Shown: positions 15,721 through 26,291 of the stretch, piece by piece | Layout of the letters: each line of letters begins with the position of its first letter | Position numbering within the stretch: the stretch's first letter is position 1 | Source: Prochlorococcus sp. AG-402-G06 | GTDB lineage: Bacteria > Cyanobacteriota > Cyanobacteriia > PCC-6307 > Cyanobiaceae | DNA length: 64,000 nucleotides | Direction of reading: 5' to 3' | Assembly: GCA_003277985.1 (NCBI GenBank) | Contig: QCHR01000003.1 | Coordinates: forward strand, 1-64,000 | Program-made: the position numbers and the translations under genes | The notes under the pieces: generated by a model | Databases searched by the model: none | Seen by the model: the letters and a program-made list of their open reading frames with translations, nothing else | Told to the model about the DNA's origin: nothing

Positions 15721-16540
15721 AAATTATCTGCCAGAACATTGGGAAAGAGAAACCCATTTAATGGCAATAGTTAATATCACTGAGGATTCATTTAGTGATG
15801 GTGGACTATATATTGATTTACCGTCTGCAATTAATCATGCATCATTATGTATTAAGCAAGGCGCACACATTTTAGATATTGGGGCACAGAGCACGCGACC
15901 TGGAGCATTTGAGGTTGGAGCCGAAATAGAGATTAAAAGATTGGTTCCTTTAATAAAAGAATTAAAATTATTACATCCCGAGATTCCAATTTCTGTAGAC
16001 ACCTTTCATCATTCTGTAGCTGAGAAAGTAATAAATGTTGGTGCCGATTGGATTAATGATGTAAGTGGCGGTCGTCACGATCCCGAAATGTTTAGTGTTG
16101 TTGCTGATAAAGATTGTCCTTATATTTTGACTCATAGTCGAGGAAATAGTATGACAATGGATTCTTTAGCTACATATTCAAACGTTGTTAAAGATGTGAA
16201 AAATGAATTACTAAATCAAATCGATTTGGCAGTATCTAAAGGTATAAAAAATGAACAAATTATTATTGATCCTGGAATAGGTTTTGCAAAGAATGTTGAT
16301 CAAAACCTAACTTTGCTTAAAAATATAGATGAATTTGTTTCTATGAACTATCCAATATTAATAGGAGCTTCTAGAAAAAGATTTATTGGGTCAGTTATTA
16401 ATGAACCTGACCCTAATAAAAGAATATTTGGAACCTCTGCAGTTGCTTCTAGATGCGTAATCGCTGGAGTTGATATTTTAAGAGTTCACGATATTAAACA
16501 AATATCTCAGGTTATAATAATGACCAAGTCTATTATTTAA
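15689..16540 (+). CDS. folP: Dihydropteroate synthase
   Basis: A 283-residue enzyme of folate synthesis that joins p-aminobenzoate to 6-hydroxymethyl-dihydropterin pyrophosphate. Family motifs are [60 protein letters not shown] and [11 protein letters not shown]. The proposed start is TTG 15689 inside tpiA. The alternative ATG at 15761 would begin directly on the first catalytic strand and is too short for the family. It ends 7 bases from the convergent chlH stop, leaving no room for a normal terminator. Confidence 0.95.
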   Translation: MQELLTTKQNKNYLPEHWERETHLMAIVNITEDSFSDGGLYIDLPSAINHASLCIKQGAHILDIGAQSTRPGAFEVGAEIEIKRLVPLIKELKLLHPEIPISVDTFHHSVAEKVINVGADWINDVSGGRHDPEMFSVVADKDCPYILTHSRGNSMTMDSLATYSNVVKDVKNELLNQIDLAVSKGIKNEQIIIDPGIGFAKNVDQNLTLLKNIDEFVSMNYPILIGASRKRFIGSVINEPDPNKRIFGTSAVASRCVIAGVDILRVHDIKQISQVIIMTKSII

Positions 16541-16547
16541 TATATAA

Positions 16548-19500
16548 CTAATCTTCTGAATTTACTCCTTCAATTCTATCTTCTACTTCTTGGTATAGCT
16601 CTTTTAATTGTTCAATATTCTCATCAGATGTTTCCCAATAACCTCTCCCATTAACTTCCAATAATGTCCCAACTATTCTTCTAAAACTATGAGGATTTAA
16701 TTCCATTAATCTTTTCCTCATCTCCGGATCATTTATAAAAGTTTCATTTGATTCTTCATATACAAAATTATCAACTTGTCCACTAGTTGCACTCCAACCT
16801 AATGTGTAATTAAGTCTATTTGAGACTTCCCTTACCCCTTCATATCCAGATTTGAGCATACCTTCATACCATTTTGGGTTAAGTAATTTTGTTCTAGAAT
16901 CTAATCTAATTGTTTCACTTAATGATCTAACCTGAGCATTTGCTGTGGTTGTGTCTGCTATGAAACTACTTGGAGCTTTCCCATCATCTCTAAGATTTTT
17001 AATTAAATTTGTTGGATCCGAGTCAAAGTAATGACTTACGTCGGTTAATGATATTTCAGAAGAATCTAAATTTTGGAATGTGACATCTGCAGTTTTCATA
17101 ACTGATTCAAAAACTTCTCTGTTCTGATTCATTTCACCAGGATTATCTGCATTAAAAGCATATGTTTTTCTGGAAAGGTACATTTCTTGTAATTCATTTT
17201 CTTCTTCCCATGTTGAATTCTCTACTGCCAAATTGACATTTGAGCTGTAACTTCCACTTGCATTTGAGAAAACCCTGCTGGCTGATTCCCTAATACTTTT
17301 CCCTTCCTTTTCTGCCTGTTCGAGTGCATGTTTTCTTACGAAATTTTGATCAAGTGGTTCATCTGCCTCTGCAGCCATTTTTACTGCTTGATCAATCAAT
17401 GCCATTTGATTAATAAATAAATCCCTAAACACGCCAGAGCAGTTAACGACTACATCAATTCTTGGCCTTCCTAGTTCCTCAAGAGAAAGAAGTTCTAATT
17501 TGTTTACCCTTCCGACTGAGTCTGGTTTTGGCTTAACTCCTACAAACCAAAGGATTTGAGCTAATGATTCTCCATAGGTTTTAATGTTGTCAGTCCCCCA
17601 AAGTACACAAGCAATTGTTTCAGGCCAAGTACCTTGCTCCTCTTTTTGTCTCTCAATAAGCTTGTCAACTACACCTTTGGCTGAAGCCACAGCAGCTACT
17701 GTTGGAATTGACTGAGGATCTAATGCATGAATATTCTTTCCACTTGGTAATACTCCAGGGTTTCTTATCGGGTCACCTCCAGGTCCAGGAATAACATAAT
17801 CTCCATCCAGAGCTTTTAAAAGGCTCTCCATTTCCTTATCAGCACATATCTGCTCTAAGCAAAATCTTAGATAATCAAACAATTTATCTAATGAACTTGC
17901 ATTTACAGTTTCAAAACCAGCATTCTTCGCCACTGATTGCCAAGGCGATGGAATTGAGAAACCAATTCCTCTCAAGAATTCTACAATTAGAGTCCAGATA
18001 TTCTTCTTCATATTTACTCTCCCATCTCTTCCAGTTAGGGACTTAACCATTGAACCAACAGCTTCTCTGGATGTTTCTGTAATTAATTTATTAAGTTCAA
18101 CATCTTCTAATTTTCCCTTGTTATTACCATCGTAGACTTCATCAATTGTTTTTCCTTTTGATTCAGCTAATAATCCTGGTAATGATCTGATGCCATCATC
18201 TTCTCTTTCTATGGATGCGATACTTACTAACGTTGCAATGGCTTCTTCAGCAGTGGCGGGTTTTCCAATAGTGTGTAAGCCGCAAGGTAATAATCGACTT
18301 TCTATTTCCATTAATTGTTTATAAACATTTCCAACGACTAAATCTCTTTCATCTATTGCTAATTCGGAGGCATCTTTTTCAGGTAGTTTTACATCTTCAT
18401 CAAGATTACATTTTTTTGATGTTTCGACTATTGCGTTAACGATTTGAATTCCTCTTCCACTTTCTCGTAGTTGTTGATAAGAACCTACTAACTCCCCAAG
18501 TTCTTTTAGACCTTTATACAGTCCAGCATTTTCAGCAGGTGGAGTTAAATAACTAATTGTTGATGCATATCCTCTTCTTTTTGCGATTGTTGCTTCAGAA
18601 GGATTATTTGCTGCGTAGTAATAAAGATTAGGTAGACCTCCGATTAATGAATCGGGATAACAAGTCTCACTCATACCCATTTGTTTACCAGGCATGAATT
18701 CAAGCGATCCATGAGTTCCAAAATGAAGAACTGCGTCTGCCTTCCAAACTTTTTCTAAATAAGTGTAATAAGCTGCAAAACCATGATGAGGACTAGCACT
18801 TCGCGAATAAAGCAATCTCATAGGATCGCCTTCATATCCGAAAGTTGGTTGTACCCCAACAAATACATTCCCAAACTCTTTTCCATATATAAGAAGATTT
18901 TGTCCGTCACTATTTAAATTTCCTGGTGGTTTTCCCCAATTCTCTTCAAGCCTCTCGGAATAAGGAGTCAATTTTTCATATTCTTTTACGCTCATTCGAT
19001 GCGCTATTGATAGTTCAGGAGAACCTTGTAAAGCTTCAGGATCATTTATTAATTTCTCCATAAGTTCTTTTGGATTCTTAGGCAAATCTTTTATGTCATA
19101 CCCTTTTTGCTTCATTTCTTCTAAAACTCTATAAATAGAGCCAAAGACGTCTAAGTAGGCAGCTGTTCCAACATTCCCTTTATCAGGCGGAAAACTAAAT
19201 ACAGTAATTGCTAATTTCTTTTGATTGCGTTTTTTAATTCTCAATGATGACCATCGAATAGCTCTTTCAGCTATTGCATCTACTCTGTCTTGAAGTGTAT
19301 GAGCTTTACCAGTGGCATCATCACGCCCAGATAAGACTATTGGCTCAATAGCTCCATCTAATTCAGGAATAGCAATCTGAAGAGCAACTTGAACAGGATG
19401 AAGACCTAGATCACTTCCTTCCCATTCTTGTGTTGTTTGAAAGACTAGAGGAAGAGCAACCATATAGGGCCGATTGAGTTTCTTTAATGCCTCCACAGCT

Positions 19501-20561
19501 TTTGGGTGATCCTGCCTTGCAGGACCGCCTACAAGTGCAAAGCCCGTAAGTGAGACAACGCCGTCTACAATAGGGTTATCAGGGTTGATTGGATCATAAT
19601 AAAATTCATTTACTGGCCTAGAAAAATCTAATCCACCACAAAAAATTGGTATGACCGTTGCTCCCCGATATTCAAGTTCTTGAATTACTGCGACGTAGTG
19701 TGCATCATCCCCAGTAACGATATGACTTCTTTGAAGCACAAGACCGATAACTGGACCTTCTTTGGCCTTGTTTGATAGGTCATCTCTAGACGCAGTCCAA
19801 TTTAGGTATTCTTTTTTATCTTCAAACATATTTGGAGCTAAAGGGTGCCAAATTCCTAAATCTGGAAAAACTTCTGGCTCTGCAACTTCAATTTTTTCTT
19901 CTTCTATGTTTAGTTCTGGGAATACATATTTGTCTCCAAGCATTAAAAGGAAGTTTCTTAAATTATCTGGGGTACCTCCTAACCAATATTGGAAACTAAG
20001 CATAAAGCTACGAGCATCTTGAGCCTTATCAACAGGTAGGTACTTAAGAATTGAAGGAAGAGTATTTAGAAGCTTCAGCATTGAATCTTGAAAGCCAGCA
20101 CCGCCTGCTTCTTTCCTCTTCTTCATGAAATCGCCAATAATGCTTTTACTTTGGCCTAACTGCGCCATAGAAAAAGTTCCCAATTTATTCAATCGCATCA
20201 CTTCTGGCATTGAAGGAAATACAACCGCCGCTTTAAGACTTTCCTTATGAGGTTCTACTGCTTCAACAACTTTTTGAGCCAAATCTTCAATGAAAATCAA
20301 AGAGGCTACAAATAAATCAGCTTTTTCTATATCTTTTTTAAAGCTTTCATAATTGGCATTATCTCTCAGTTCTTCAATTAGATATCCATTAAGCTCAATT
20401 CCAATAGGACCATTTTGAGAATTTAATGAGTTTGCAGCTTGTGTAAGAGCATTTTGATATTGTGGCTCCAGAACCACATAAACGGCCTTCATCACTGCTT
20501 TATGCTTGTGATTCTCGACAGGTGAAACTCTGCGATTGGCTGAGCGAACCTGTGTAAACAT
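16548..20561 (-). CDS. chlH: Magnesium chelatase subunit H
   Basis: A 1337-residue protoporphyrin-binding subunit that inserts Mg2+ together with ChlI and ChlD, the first committed step of chlorophyll synthesis. The N-terminal region ([12 protein letters not shown]...) is followed by a CobN-like body with motifs such as [56 protein letters not shown] and ALDPQSIPT. The frame is open 9 codons further upstream, but ATG 20561 ([12 protein letters not shown]) is the natural start. It is full length with no gaps. It is divergent from dapB; about 115 bases between the ATGs hold both promoters. Confidence 0.97.
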   Translation of the reverse strand: MFTQVRSANRRVSPVENHKHKAVMKAVYVVLEPQYQNALTQAANSLNSQNGPIGIELNGYLIEELRDNANYESFKKDIEKADLFVASLIFIEDLAQKVVEAVEPHKESLKAAVVFPSMPEVMRLNKLGTFSMAQLGQSKSIIGDFMKKRKEAGGAGFQDSMLKLLNTLPSILKYLPVDKAQDARSFMLSFQYWLGGTPDNLRNFLLMLGDKYVFPELNIEEEKIEVAEPEVFPDLGIWHPLAPNMFEDKKEYLNWTASRDDLSNKAKEGPVIGLVLQRSHIVTGDDAHYVAVIQELEYRGATVIPIFCGGLDFSRPVNEFYYDPINPDNPIVDGVVSLTGFALVGGPARQDHPKAVEALKKLNRPYMVALPLVFQTTQEWEGSDLGLHPVQVALQIAIPELDGAIEPIVLSGRDDATGKAHTLQDRVDAIAERAIRWSSLRIKKRNQKKLAITVFSFPPDKGNVGTAAYLDVFGSIYRVLEEMKQKGYDIKDLPKNPKELMEKLINDPEALQGSPELSIAHRMSVKEYEKLTPYSERLEENWGKPPGNLNSDGQNLLIYGKEFGNVFVGVQPTFGYEGDPMRLLYSRSASPHHGFAAYYTYLEKVWKADAVLHFGTHGSLEFMPGKQMGMSETCYPDSLIGGLPNLYYYAANNPSEATIAKRRGYASTISYLTPPAENAGLYKGLKELGELVGSYQQLRESGRGIQIVNAIVETSKKCNLDEDVKLPEKDASELAIDERDLVVGNVYKQLMEIESRLLPCGLHTIGKPATAEEAIATLVSIASIEREDDGIRSLPGLLAESKGKTIDEVYDGNNKGKLEDVELNKLITETSREAVGSMVKSLTGRDGRVNMKKNIWTLIVEFLRGIGFSIPSPWQSVAKNAGFETVNASSLDKLFDYLRFCLEQICADKEMESLLKALDGDYVIPGPGGDPIRNPGVLPSGKNIHALDPQSIPTVAAVASAKGVVDKLIERQKEEQGTWPETIACVLWGTDNIKTYGESLAQILWFVGVKPKPDSVGRVNKLELLSLEELGRPRIDVVVNCSGVFRDLFINQMALIDQAVKMAAEADEPLDQNFVRKHALEQAEKEGKSIRESASRVFSNASGSYSSNVNLAVENSTWEEENELQEMYLSRKTYAFNADNPGEMNQNREVFESVMKTADVTFQNLDSSEISLTDVSHYFDSDPTNLIKNLRDDGKAPSSFIADTTTANAQVRSLSETIRLDSRTKLLNPKWYEGMLKSGYEGVREVSNRLNYTLGWSATSGQVDNFVYEESNETFINDPEMRKRLMELNPHSFRRIVGTLLEVNGRGYWETSDENIEQLKELYQEVEDRIEGVNSED

Positions 20562-20675
20562 CTTTTTCTTCAAACGGAATTCGACCAAGCCTAGTGTTCA
20601 GTGGCCCTTTAGTGTGTTATTTAGTTAATGCCTGTTACAAGGGATATCAAATATGATTGTAAAAAAAGCAATTCA

Positions 20676-21524
20676 ATGAGCTCAGCTAATCAATCAATTC
20701 CAGTTTTAGTTGCAGGTGCTTTAGGTCGAATGGGAGCTGAGGTTATTAAAGCAATTAATTCATCAAGAGATTACCAACTTATTGGTGCAATTGATAATCA
20801 GAAGGATAAAGAAGGTCAAGACATTGGATCATTAATAGGTTTAGGGCCTCTAGATATATTCCTTTCAAGTGATTTCGAAGGCTCTCTATGTGCTGCAAGT
20901 CAAAACGTGCCTAAGGATGGTTCTAATAATGGAGCTGTTTTAGTTGATTTCACACATCCAAAAGTTGCTTATAAACACACTCGAACATCAATTGCTTATG
21001 GAGTTCATCCAGTAATTGGTACTACTGGAATAACAACAGATCAATTAGAAGATCTTTCTAAATTTGCAGAAAAGGCTTCTCTTGGTGCAGCGATTATTCC
21101 AAACTTTTCAGTAGGAATGGTTTTACTGCAGCAAGCAGCAGCTTCAGCAGCTCGTTTTTATGAGTTCGCTGAATTGACTGAAATGCATCACAACAAAAAA
21201 GCTGACGCACCAAGTGGAACCTGTATTAAAACAGCTGAATTGATGGAGGAGCAAAGGTCAGATTTTAATAAGCCTTTAGTAAAAGAAGAAGAATCTATTG
21301 AAGGATCTAGAGGTGGCTCTCGCCCTAGTGGATTGAGGCTTCATTCTGTAAGATTACCCGGCCTAGTAGCTCATCAACAAGTCATGTTTGGTTCCAATGG
21401 TGAGACTTATGAACTGGTTCACAACACTATTGATCGTTCTGCTTATATGCCTGGAGTTCTATTAGTTGTTAAAAAAATCAGAACATTCAATAAACTAATT
21501 TATGGGCTCGAAAAAATCCTATAG
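20676..21524 (+). CDS. dapB: 4-hydroxy-tetrahydrodipicolinate reductase
   Basis: A lysine and diaminopimelate pathway enzyme reducing HTPA to tetrahydrodipicolinate with NAD(P)H. The nucleotide site is VLVAGALGRMGAEV near the N-terminus. VDFTHPKVAY and GVHPVIGTTGIT are the family's substrate-adjacent segments. The catalytic block is TEMHHNKKADAPSGTCIKTA (His-His with Lys). The reading frame is open from ATG 20628, but ATG 20676 gives the usual N-terminal length just before the Rossmann strand; both remain possible. It is followed 12 bases later by a membrane protein gene. Confidence 0.95.
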   Translation: MSSANQSIPVLVAGALGRMGAEVIKAINSSRDYQLIGAIDNQKDKEGQDIGSLIGLGPLDIFLSSDFEGSLCAASQNVPKDGSNNGAVLVDFTHPKVAYKHTRTSIAYGVHPVIGTTGITTDQLEDLSKFAEKASLGAAIIPNFSVGMVLLQQAAASAARFYEFAELTEMHHNKKADAPSGTCIKTAELMEEQRSDFNKPLVKEEESIEGSRGGSRPSGLRLHSVRLPGLVAHQQVMFGSNGETYELVHNTIDRSAYMPGVLLVVKKIRTFNKLIYGLEKIL

Positions 21525-21536
21525 TTATTTATACAA

Positions 21537-22184
21537 ATGCTATTTCCGATTAAGCAGAATGAGATAGGTAAATTGATCCCTTCAGTAGCAACTGGGAAGC
21601 AATTTAATGCTGCGTTGGGTAACCCTCAGAAGATTTTTCAAAGAATTATGATCTCAGCAATTGGAGGAGTAATTACTTTGCTCATCAGCCAAAGTCAAGT
21701 AACAAGTCAGTTTTACTCTTTATGGTTGATATTAGGAGTAGTTTTCCTTTTATATATTTTATGGGGTCCAATACTTGAAGCCAGTAGAAAGAACTCAAAG
21801 TTTAAAAGTTTCTCTTTCTCAGCATTAGTTGATGGTTATATTTCTGATGTTTATGTAGAAGATAGGGTAGAAAACAAACAGGAACAAGCTAACAAAGATG
21901 GAAGGTTAGAAGTGTTAGAGAAAAAAAGAACATGGGTAGTTTTGGATATAGAAGACGAAGATGGCTTTATAGGTAATATAAGTTTTCCATTACAAAATAA
22001 GTTCAATATACTATCAAAAGGAATGAGAATTAACTGCGTTGTTTTTAGTAATAGAAGGGATTTTGACAGGATTCAGGCTATAAGTGATGCATGGTGTCCA
22101 GAAATAAATTTATGGGTTGGTTCTTACCCCTTTCTTCTCCGTCCTGCATTTGAAGAATTTGTTAATATGAGAGTTTTGAACTAA
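21537..22184 (+). CDS. Two-span membrane protein, cyanobacterial family
   Basis: A 215-residue protein. Two adjacent hydrophobic spans (about residues 40-58 and 65-82) are followed by a soluble domain with LVDGYISDVYVEDRVEN, RTWVVLDIEDEDGFIGNISF and CVVFSNRRDFDRIQAIS. The last segment, PEINLWVGSYPFLLRPAFEE, looks conserved. Homologues in cyanobacteria are often labelled phosphate ABC transporter permease, but nothing here resembles a transporter permease and I would not carry that name over. Probably a cytoplasmic-membrane or thylakoid protein with a small beta domain. It is co-directional with dapB and the UbiH-like gene. Confidence 0.7.
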   Translation: MLFPIKQNEIGKLIPSVATGKQFNAALGNPQKIFQRIMISAIGGVITLLISQSQVTSQFYSLWLILGVVFLLYILWGPILEASRKNSKFKSFSFSALVDGYISDVYVEDRVENKQEQANKDGRLEVLEKKRTWVVLDIEDEDGFIGNISFPLQNKFNILSKGMRINCVVFSNRRDFDRIQAISDAWCPEINLWVGSYPFLLRPAFEEFVNMRVLN

Positions 22185-22217
22185 ATATTTTATGTAGTAA
22201 ATGATATAATATTGTCT

Positions 22218-23330
22218 ATGAATATAGCAATTATTGGTTCTGGGTTAACTGGGTCATTGGCAGCAATATCATTAGCAAATTCTGGCTGTAGAATTGATCT
22301 ATATGAGAGATTATCTGACGAAGAACTTATAAATAGAGATAGAACATACGCAATAACACACTCATCTAGAAAGATATTGCAAAAAATCGGAGTATGGTCT
22401 TATTTAACAACAAATTTGGTTCCTTTTCAATATTTAAATGTGATAGATTACGAATTAAATAAACAGTGTCAATTTCTTATTAATGATTTAAACCTTTCAG
22501 ATCAAAAGTATTCGGCTGTAGGTTGGATCGCTGAGCATAAAAATATCATGTCTTCAATTTTAAAGATTATATCAAATATTGATAATATTAATAAAATTCC
22601 TACATCAGTTATCCCTAATACTAATAATTATGACTTAATTATCGCAGCAGATGGATCAAATTCAAATACCAAAAAGAAACTTAAAACACCCTCTTTTAAC
22701 TTTAATTATGATCAAATGTGCATCACAGCCAAGGTTCTATTAAGAGGTATTAAATCCAATGAAGCATATGAAATATTAAACTCTGAGGGTCCATTTGCAA
22801 TATTACCTCTTGGTGGAGACTTATTTCAGATAATATGTAGTCAATCGATAGTAAAAGGTAGTTATAATATGAGTCAGCCAAAGTCTTTGTTTTTAGATTA
22901 TTTAGCAACTATTCTTCCATATGGTATTGAAGTTGATACTATTATCGACGAGCCAAAATCTTTTCCAATAAGTTTTTTATTTAATTATTTATTTTATTCA
23001 GGAAAATATATATATTTAGGTGAAACAGCTCATAAAGTTCACCCGGTAGGTGGTCAAGGTTTGAATTTATGCTGGAGAGATGTTGATAGCCTTACAAATA
23101 TAATTTCCATACCAATTTTAAGAAATAATTTTTCCATTATTCCTGTTATATATTCATTGTCTAGATTAATTGATGTTTTATTAATTTCTATCTTAACTGA
23201 TAGTTTAGTAAGATTTTCTAGAAGTAACTCGATTATCTTTGGATTACCAAGAAAATTTGTTTTCGTGATTCTGAAGAATTTTGTTTTTATTAGAAAATTT
23301 ATTCTTAACCTAATGACTAATGGTCTGTAA
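22218..23330 (+). CDS. UbiH/VisC-type FAD monooxygenase
   Basis: A 370-residue flavoprotein hydroxylase. FAD-binding motifs are IAIIGSGLTGSLAAISL at the N-terminus and LYERL after strand 2. DRTYAITHSSRKIL is the usual ubiquinone-hydroxylase segment, with LIIAADGSNS (the DG motif) and YLGETAHKVHPVGGQGLNL (the GD motif, here with Glu in place of Asp). In other bacteria this family hydroxylates the quinone ring; in a cyanobacterium a role in plastoquinone or other quinone chemistry is an inference. ATG 22218 is preferred over an in-frame TTG two codons earlier. The C-terminal part is rather hydrophobic. Confidence 0.85.
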   Translation: MNIAIIGSGLTGSLAAISLANSGCRIDLYERLSDEELINRDRTYAITHSSRKILQKIGVWSYLTTNLVPFQYLNVIDYELNKQCQFLINDLNLSDQKYSAVGWIAEHKNIMSSILKIISNIDNINKIPTSVIPNTNNYDLIIAADGSNSNTKKKLKTPSFNFNYDQMCITAKVLLRGIKSNEAYEILNSEGPFAILPLGGDLFQIICSQSIVKGSYNMSQPKSLFLDYLATILPYGIEVDTIIDEPKSFPISFLFNYLFYSGKYIYLGETAHKVHPVGGQGLNLCWRDVDSLTNIISIPILRNNFSIIPVIYSLSRLIDVLLISILTDSLVRFSRSNSIIFGLPRKFVFVILKNFVFIRKFILNLMTNGL

Positions 23331-23346
23331 TCAGAAATAGATATAA

Positions 23347-23556
23347 ATGATTAATACTAATAATTCTATTAATCCTCCTTCAGAAGAATTGTGTAATTTT
23401 ATCATTGACAAACTAGGTATAAGCAAGAGTGCATTGAAATTAGGTGTTAAACGATGTTCATTAGAAAATTCTCCATTACCCATTGTCATGTGGAGTTATG
23501 GGTTAATAACTCGATCTCAACTCAAGATAATATTAATTTGGCTAAAAGATAATTAA
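23347..23556 (+). CDS. DUF2949 small protein
   Basis: A 69-residue protein with the DUF2949 layout: LCNFIIDKLGISKSALKLGV, then a Pro-Leu-Pro-Ile-Val-Met-Trp-x-Tyr-Gly-Leu core (PLPIVMWSYGLI) and a final QLKIILIWL helix. The family is typical of cyanobacteria and of unknown function; the central segment resembles a response-to-T4SS-like winged-helix end, which is only a guess. Its stop overlaps the stop of apt by 4 bases (convergent). Confidence 0.85.
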   Translation: MINTNNSINPPSEELCNFIIDKLGISKSALKLGVKRCSLENSPLPIVMWSYGLITRSQLKIILIWLKDN

Positions 23557-24071
23557 TATTTTATGAGACTTTCAATAATTATATTAGTACCTAATTTATC
23601 TCTTCCTTGAAGTTCAGTAAGCTCTACAAGAAAAGCGAATCCAATCAAATTGCCTCCAGCTTCTCTGATTAAAGTACCTGCCGCTCTAGCAGTTCCTCCA
23701 GTTGCAAGCAAATCATCTATTACAATTATTTTACTACCTTTTTCAATTGAATTGCGCTGAATTTCTAGTCTATCTTCACCATACTCAAGCTTATAATTAA
23801 CACCAATTACTTTTCCTGGTAATTTTTTAGGCTTTCTAATAGGGATAAAACCTACATCAAGTTTAAAAGCTAAAGCAGATGCAGAGATAAAACCTCTCGA
23901 TTCAATACCAGCTATGTAATCCGGATTTATTGTGGATATTAGCCTTTGAAGAGGCATCATTAACTCGTTCCATTTCTTAGGCTCTTTATATATTGGGTTT
24001 ATGTCTTTGAAGACTATTCCTTCCCTTGGAAAATCTTGTACTTCATTTATATGCTTTTTCAAGTTTTCCAT
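23553..24071 (-). CDS. apt: Adenine phosphoribosyltransferase
   Basis: A 172-residue purine-salvage enzyme converting adenine and PRPP to AMP. The N-terminal hood (VQDFPREGIVFKDINP) is diagnostic of APRT. The PRPP-binding loop is IIVIDDLLATGGTARAAG. IAGIESRGFI is the second conserved strand and loop. Normal length. It converges on the DUF2949 gene with a 4-base overlap and is divergent from the DUF3038 gene. Confidence 0.95.
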   Translation of the reverse strand: MENLKKHINEVQDFPREGIVFKDINPIYKEPKKWNELMMPLQRLISTINPDYIAGIESRGFISASALAFKLDVGFIPIRKPKKLPGKVIGVNYKLEYGEDRLEIQRNSIEKGSKIIVIDDLLATGGTARAAGTLIREAGGNLIGFAFLVELTELQGRDKLGTNIIIESLIKY

Positions 24072-24152
24072 TCCTTACAAATATTGGTGTGCGGTTTTAT
24101 AAAACTAACAATAAAGCTAGCCAACCTACCAACTGCTGTCATTATTTAATGT

Positions 24153-24749
24153 ATGAATAAATCTAATTCACTTACTACGCAGTACGAAAACGTAAATAAT
24201 GTCTCAAGATCCCAAGACAGTACTTCTGACAACACATTTGTTAATTGTGTAATTTCTTATGATACTACGAGAAAACTTGATTTTTTAATTTTAGTTATTG
24301 AAACACTCCAAATCAATGCAACCGATTCATTATTATTGAAGGCAAGAGATAGTGGAATGTCTGGTGATTTCACGAATAGAGTTCAATTATGGAAAATCAG
24401 ATGTTCCAACCCTCTTAGGAAAACTTATACATTTTCATCTTTATCCGATGAGCAGATTGATTCACTAGTTGTGCTTATATCATCAATGGCAGAAAAACTT
24501 TATCCCCTCATTAGGCAATTACTTTCCTCTAAAGAATCAAAGACACTGAATAAAGAGAGATGGATTTTATTTAGTAGTCGTCTAAAGTCACTAATTCGAG
24601 AAAGGATGAATTTTAAACGTAGTTATATTTCTTCCTTATTAAGTGATGAAAGTAATGAATTTTTTCGAGAGTTATTAGTTATTCTGTCTTTATCCTGTGG
24701 AACAGGAGGAGCTAATCGTTTGAAAGCCTCTTTATATAATCAATCATAG
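24153..24749 (+). CDS. DUF3038 protein
   Basis: A 198-residue helical protein with no membrane span, assigned to the cyanobacterial DUF3038 family from its layout (DFLILVIETLQINATDSLLL, RVQLWKIRCSNPLRK, then a Leu-rich middle ending in FFRELLVILSLSCGTGG). Its partner DUF4335 gene follows after 9 bases, and this adjacent pairing is the usual arrangement, which strengthens both calls. Function unknown; the pair may act together near a membrane. Confidence 0.75.
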   Translation: MNKSNSLTTQYENVNNVSRSQDSTSDNTFVNCVISYDTTRKLDFLILVIETLQINATDSLLLKARDSGMSGDFTNRVQLWKIRCSNPLRKTYTFSSLSDEQIDSLVVLISSMAEKLYPLIRQLLSSKESKTLNKERWILFSSRLKSLIRERMNFKRSYISSLLSDESNEFFRELLVILSLSCGTGGANRLKASLYNQS

Positions 24750-24758
24750 TATTTATAA

Positions 24759-25367
24759 ATGATTAATTTATCTTATAGATTTGATCAAAACTCTTCTTCA
24801 CTAGAACTTGCAGGGATGCCAGATGTTTCTAATGGTGACTCAGAATCTACTATCGGTATAATATTTTCATGGACATTGAAAATTATTGGCTGTCCTCTAT
24901 TAGAAGGAGAGAAAGAACATCTTGATAATTTGATGCAAGTAATTCTTCAATATTCACGATCATATATATCTGGTATTCGTAAAACATTTGTATCAAACAA
25001 AAAAATAGTAACAATATCTCCCTTCGGTATTAGTCATAAACTATTACTCAACAGTACCAAAAAAGGAGTTAAGCCTTTAGAAATTATTCTGGATGACTCT
25101 GAATTGTCTGACCTTACAAGATGTCTAGATCTACTTAGATATGACCCTAGATTTAATATTAGATGGGACATAAATCAAGAAAGACCCTATAGCAAGAAAT
25201 ATATTCGTCAAAATTTATCTAATCCTAACAAGAATTTTAACTTCTTTTATTCATTTATTATATTCCTTTTTACTAGTACTTTATTAGTTCTTATTCCTAC
25301 GAATAACAAATTTGAGTTAAAAGAAAGTACCAATTCATATCAATCACTATCAGAGCAATCTCAATAA
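24759..25367 (+). CDS. DUF4335 protein
   Basis: A 202-residue protein paired with the DUF3038 gene. The N-terminal part has beta character (INLSYRFDQNSSSLELAGM). A middle segment (YISGIRKTFVSNKKIVTISP) precedes DLTRCLDLLRYDPRFNIRWD, the most conserved-looking piece. A C-terminal transmembrane helix (FFYSFIIFLFTSTLLVLIP) anchors it with only a short tail beyond. The N-terminal domain would lie in the cytoplasm. Same transcript as DUF3038 on spacing alone. Confidence 0.75.
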   Translation: MINLSYRFDQNSSSLELAGMPDVSNGDSESTIGIIFSWTLKIIGCPLLEGEKEHLDNLMQVILQYSRSYISGIRKTFVSNKKIVTISPFGISHKLLLNSTKKGVKPLEIILDDSELSDLTRCLDLLRYDPRFNIRWDINQERPYSKKYIRQNLSNPNKNFNFFYSFIIFLFTSTLLVLIPTNNKFELKESTNSYQSLSEQSQ

Positions 25368-25450
25368 AAAATTAGTAATCTAATTTCTTCACTTATTTAT
25401 ATATCTATCTTATGTATTTCTAAATATACAATTAAATTTTATTATATTTA

Positions 25451-25496
25451 TAAATAAACTTTATTGTTATTAATAAATAAACTTTATTGTTATTAA
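25451..25496. repeat. Perfect tandem repeat, two 23-base units
   Basis: Two identical, directly abutting 23-base units (25451-25473 and 25474-25496, each beginning TAAATAAACTTTATTG) lie in the 220-base gap before the methyltransferase-like gene. A further hairpin (CCAATT...AATTGG, about 25533-25554) follows. AT-rich; this could be slippage or replication-born duplication, or a regulator-binding repeat. Confidence 0.85.
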
Positions 25497-25587
25497 TAAT
25501 TAACTGTAATTTTATTATTAATTGATAATTTGCCAATTATCTCCAATAAATTGGAAATCATCTAATATAAAAAAAAAATTAATTTAG

Positions 25588-26238
25588 ATGAAACTTTCAA
25601 TTTATGACAGAGAAAAAATTGATATTACTGATGATCAAATCTTTTACCAACAACCGAGACTCGTTCATCACCTTAGCAGTTCATTCAGAACTCGACTTAC
25701 AAAGTTATACTCAGAATATCTTATCAATCACAATGTAATTCTAGATTTAATGAGTAGTTGGGTAAGCCATTTGCCTTCAGATATTAGATATAAAAAAGTT
25801 ATTGGTCATGGAATGAACGAAGCTGAATTAAGTTCAAATAAAAGACTTGATAGCTACTGGGTCCAAAATTTAAATAAGACACAAAATATGCCAATTGAAG
25901 ATTCTTATATTGATGTTGGATTAATTGTAGCTGGATGGCAATATCTTCAATATCCCGAAAATGTTTCATTAGAACTATCGAGAATTATCAAATCTGATTC
26001 ATTATTGATAATTTCATTCACTAACAGAGCATTTTGGACCAAAGCCCCAAATATCTGGACTAATTCTTCAGAGGAAAAAAGAATTGAATACGTAAGCGAT
26101 ATTCTTTCAACAAATGGCTGGAGGATTGAAAAAATAATCAACGAAACAACTGAAGATAAAAGGCTTTTTGGGTTTTACTCCTCAGAGAGTGATCCTTTCT
26201 TCTCAGTTATTGCAAGAAATAATAAGTCTAATAACTGA
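25588..26238 (+). CDS. SAM-dependent methyltransferase-like protein
   Basis: A 216-residue protein with a class I methyltransferase-like outline. A short helical N-terminus with Gln-Gln-Pro-Arg (FYQQPRLVHHL) precedes ILDLMSSWVSHLP, where the GxGxG SAM loop should be; here it is DLMSSWVSH, as in a cyanobacterial subfamily that keeps the strand but not the glycines. VIGHGMNEAEL follows as strand 2, then IDVGLIVAGWQYLQYP as strand 4 with an aromatic pair. The last third contains LLIISFTNRAFWTKAP. SAM binding is uncertain because the loop is altered. Substrate unknown. Confidence 0.7.
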   Translation: MKLSIYDREKIDITDDQIFYQQPRLVHHLSSSFRTRLTKLYSEYLINHNVILDLMSSWVSHLPSDIRYKKVIGHGMNEAELSSNKRLDSYWVQNLNKTQNMPIEDSYIDVGLIVAGWQYLQYPENVSLELSRIIKSDSLLIISFTNRAFWTKAPNIWTNSSEEKRIEYVSDILSTNGWRIEKIINETTEDKRLFGFYSSESDPFFSVIARNNKSNN

Positions 26239-26291
26239 ACTAGTTTTTATCGAAAGGTATATTTAGTATTAGTTCTCAATAGAATTTTTTT

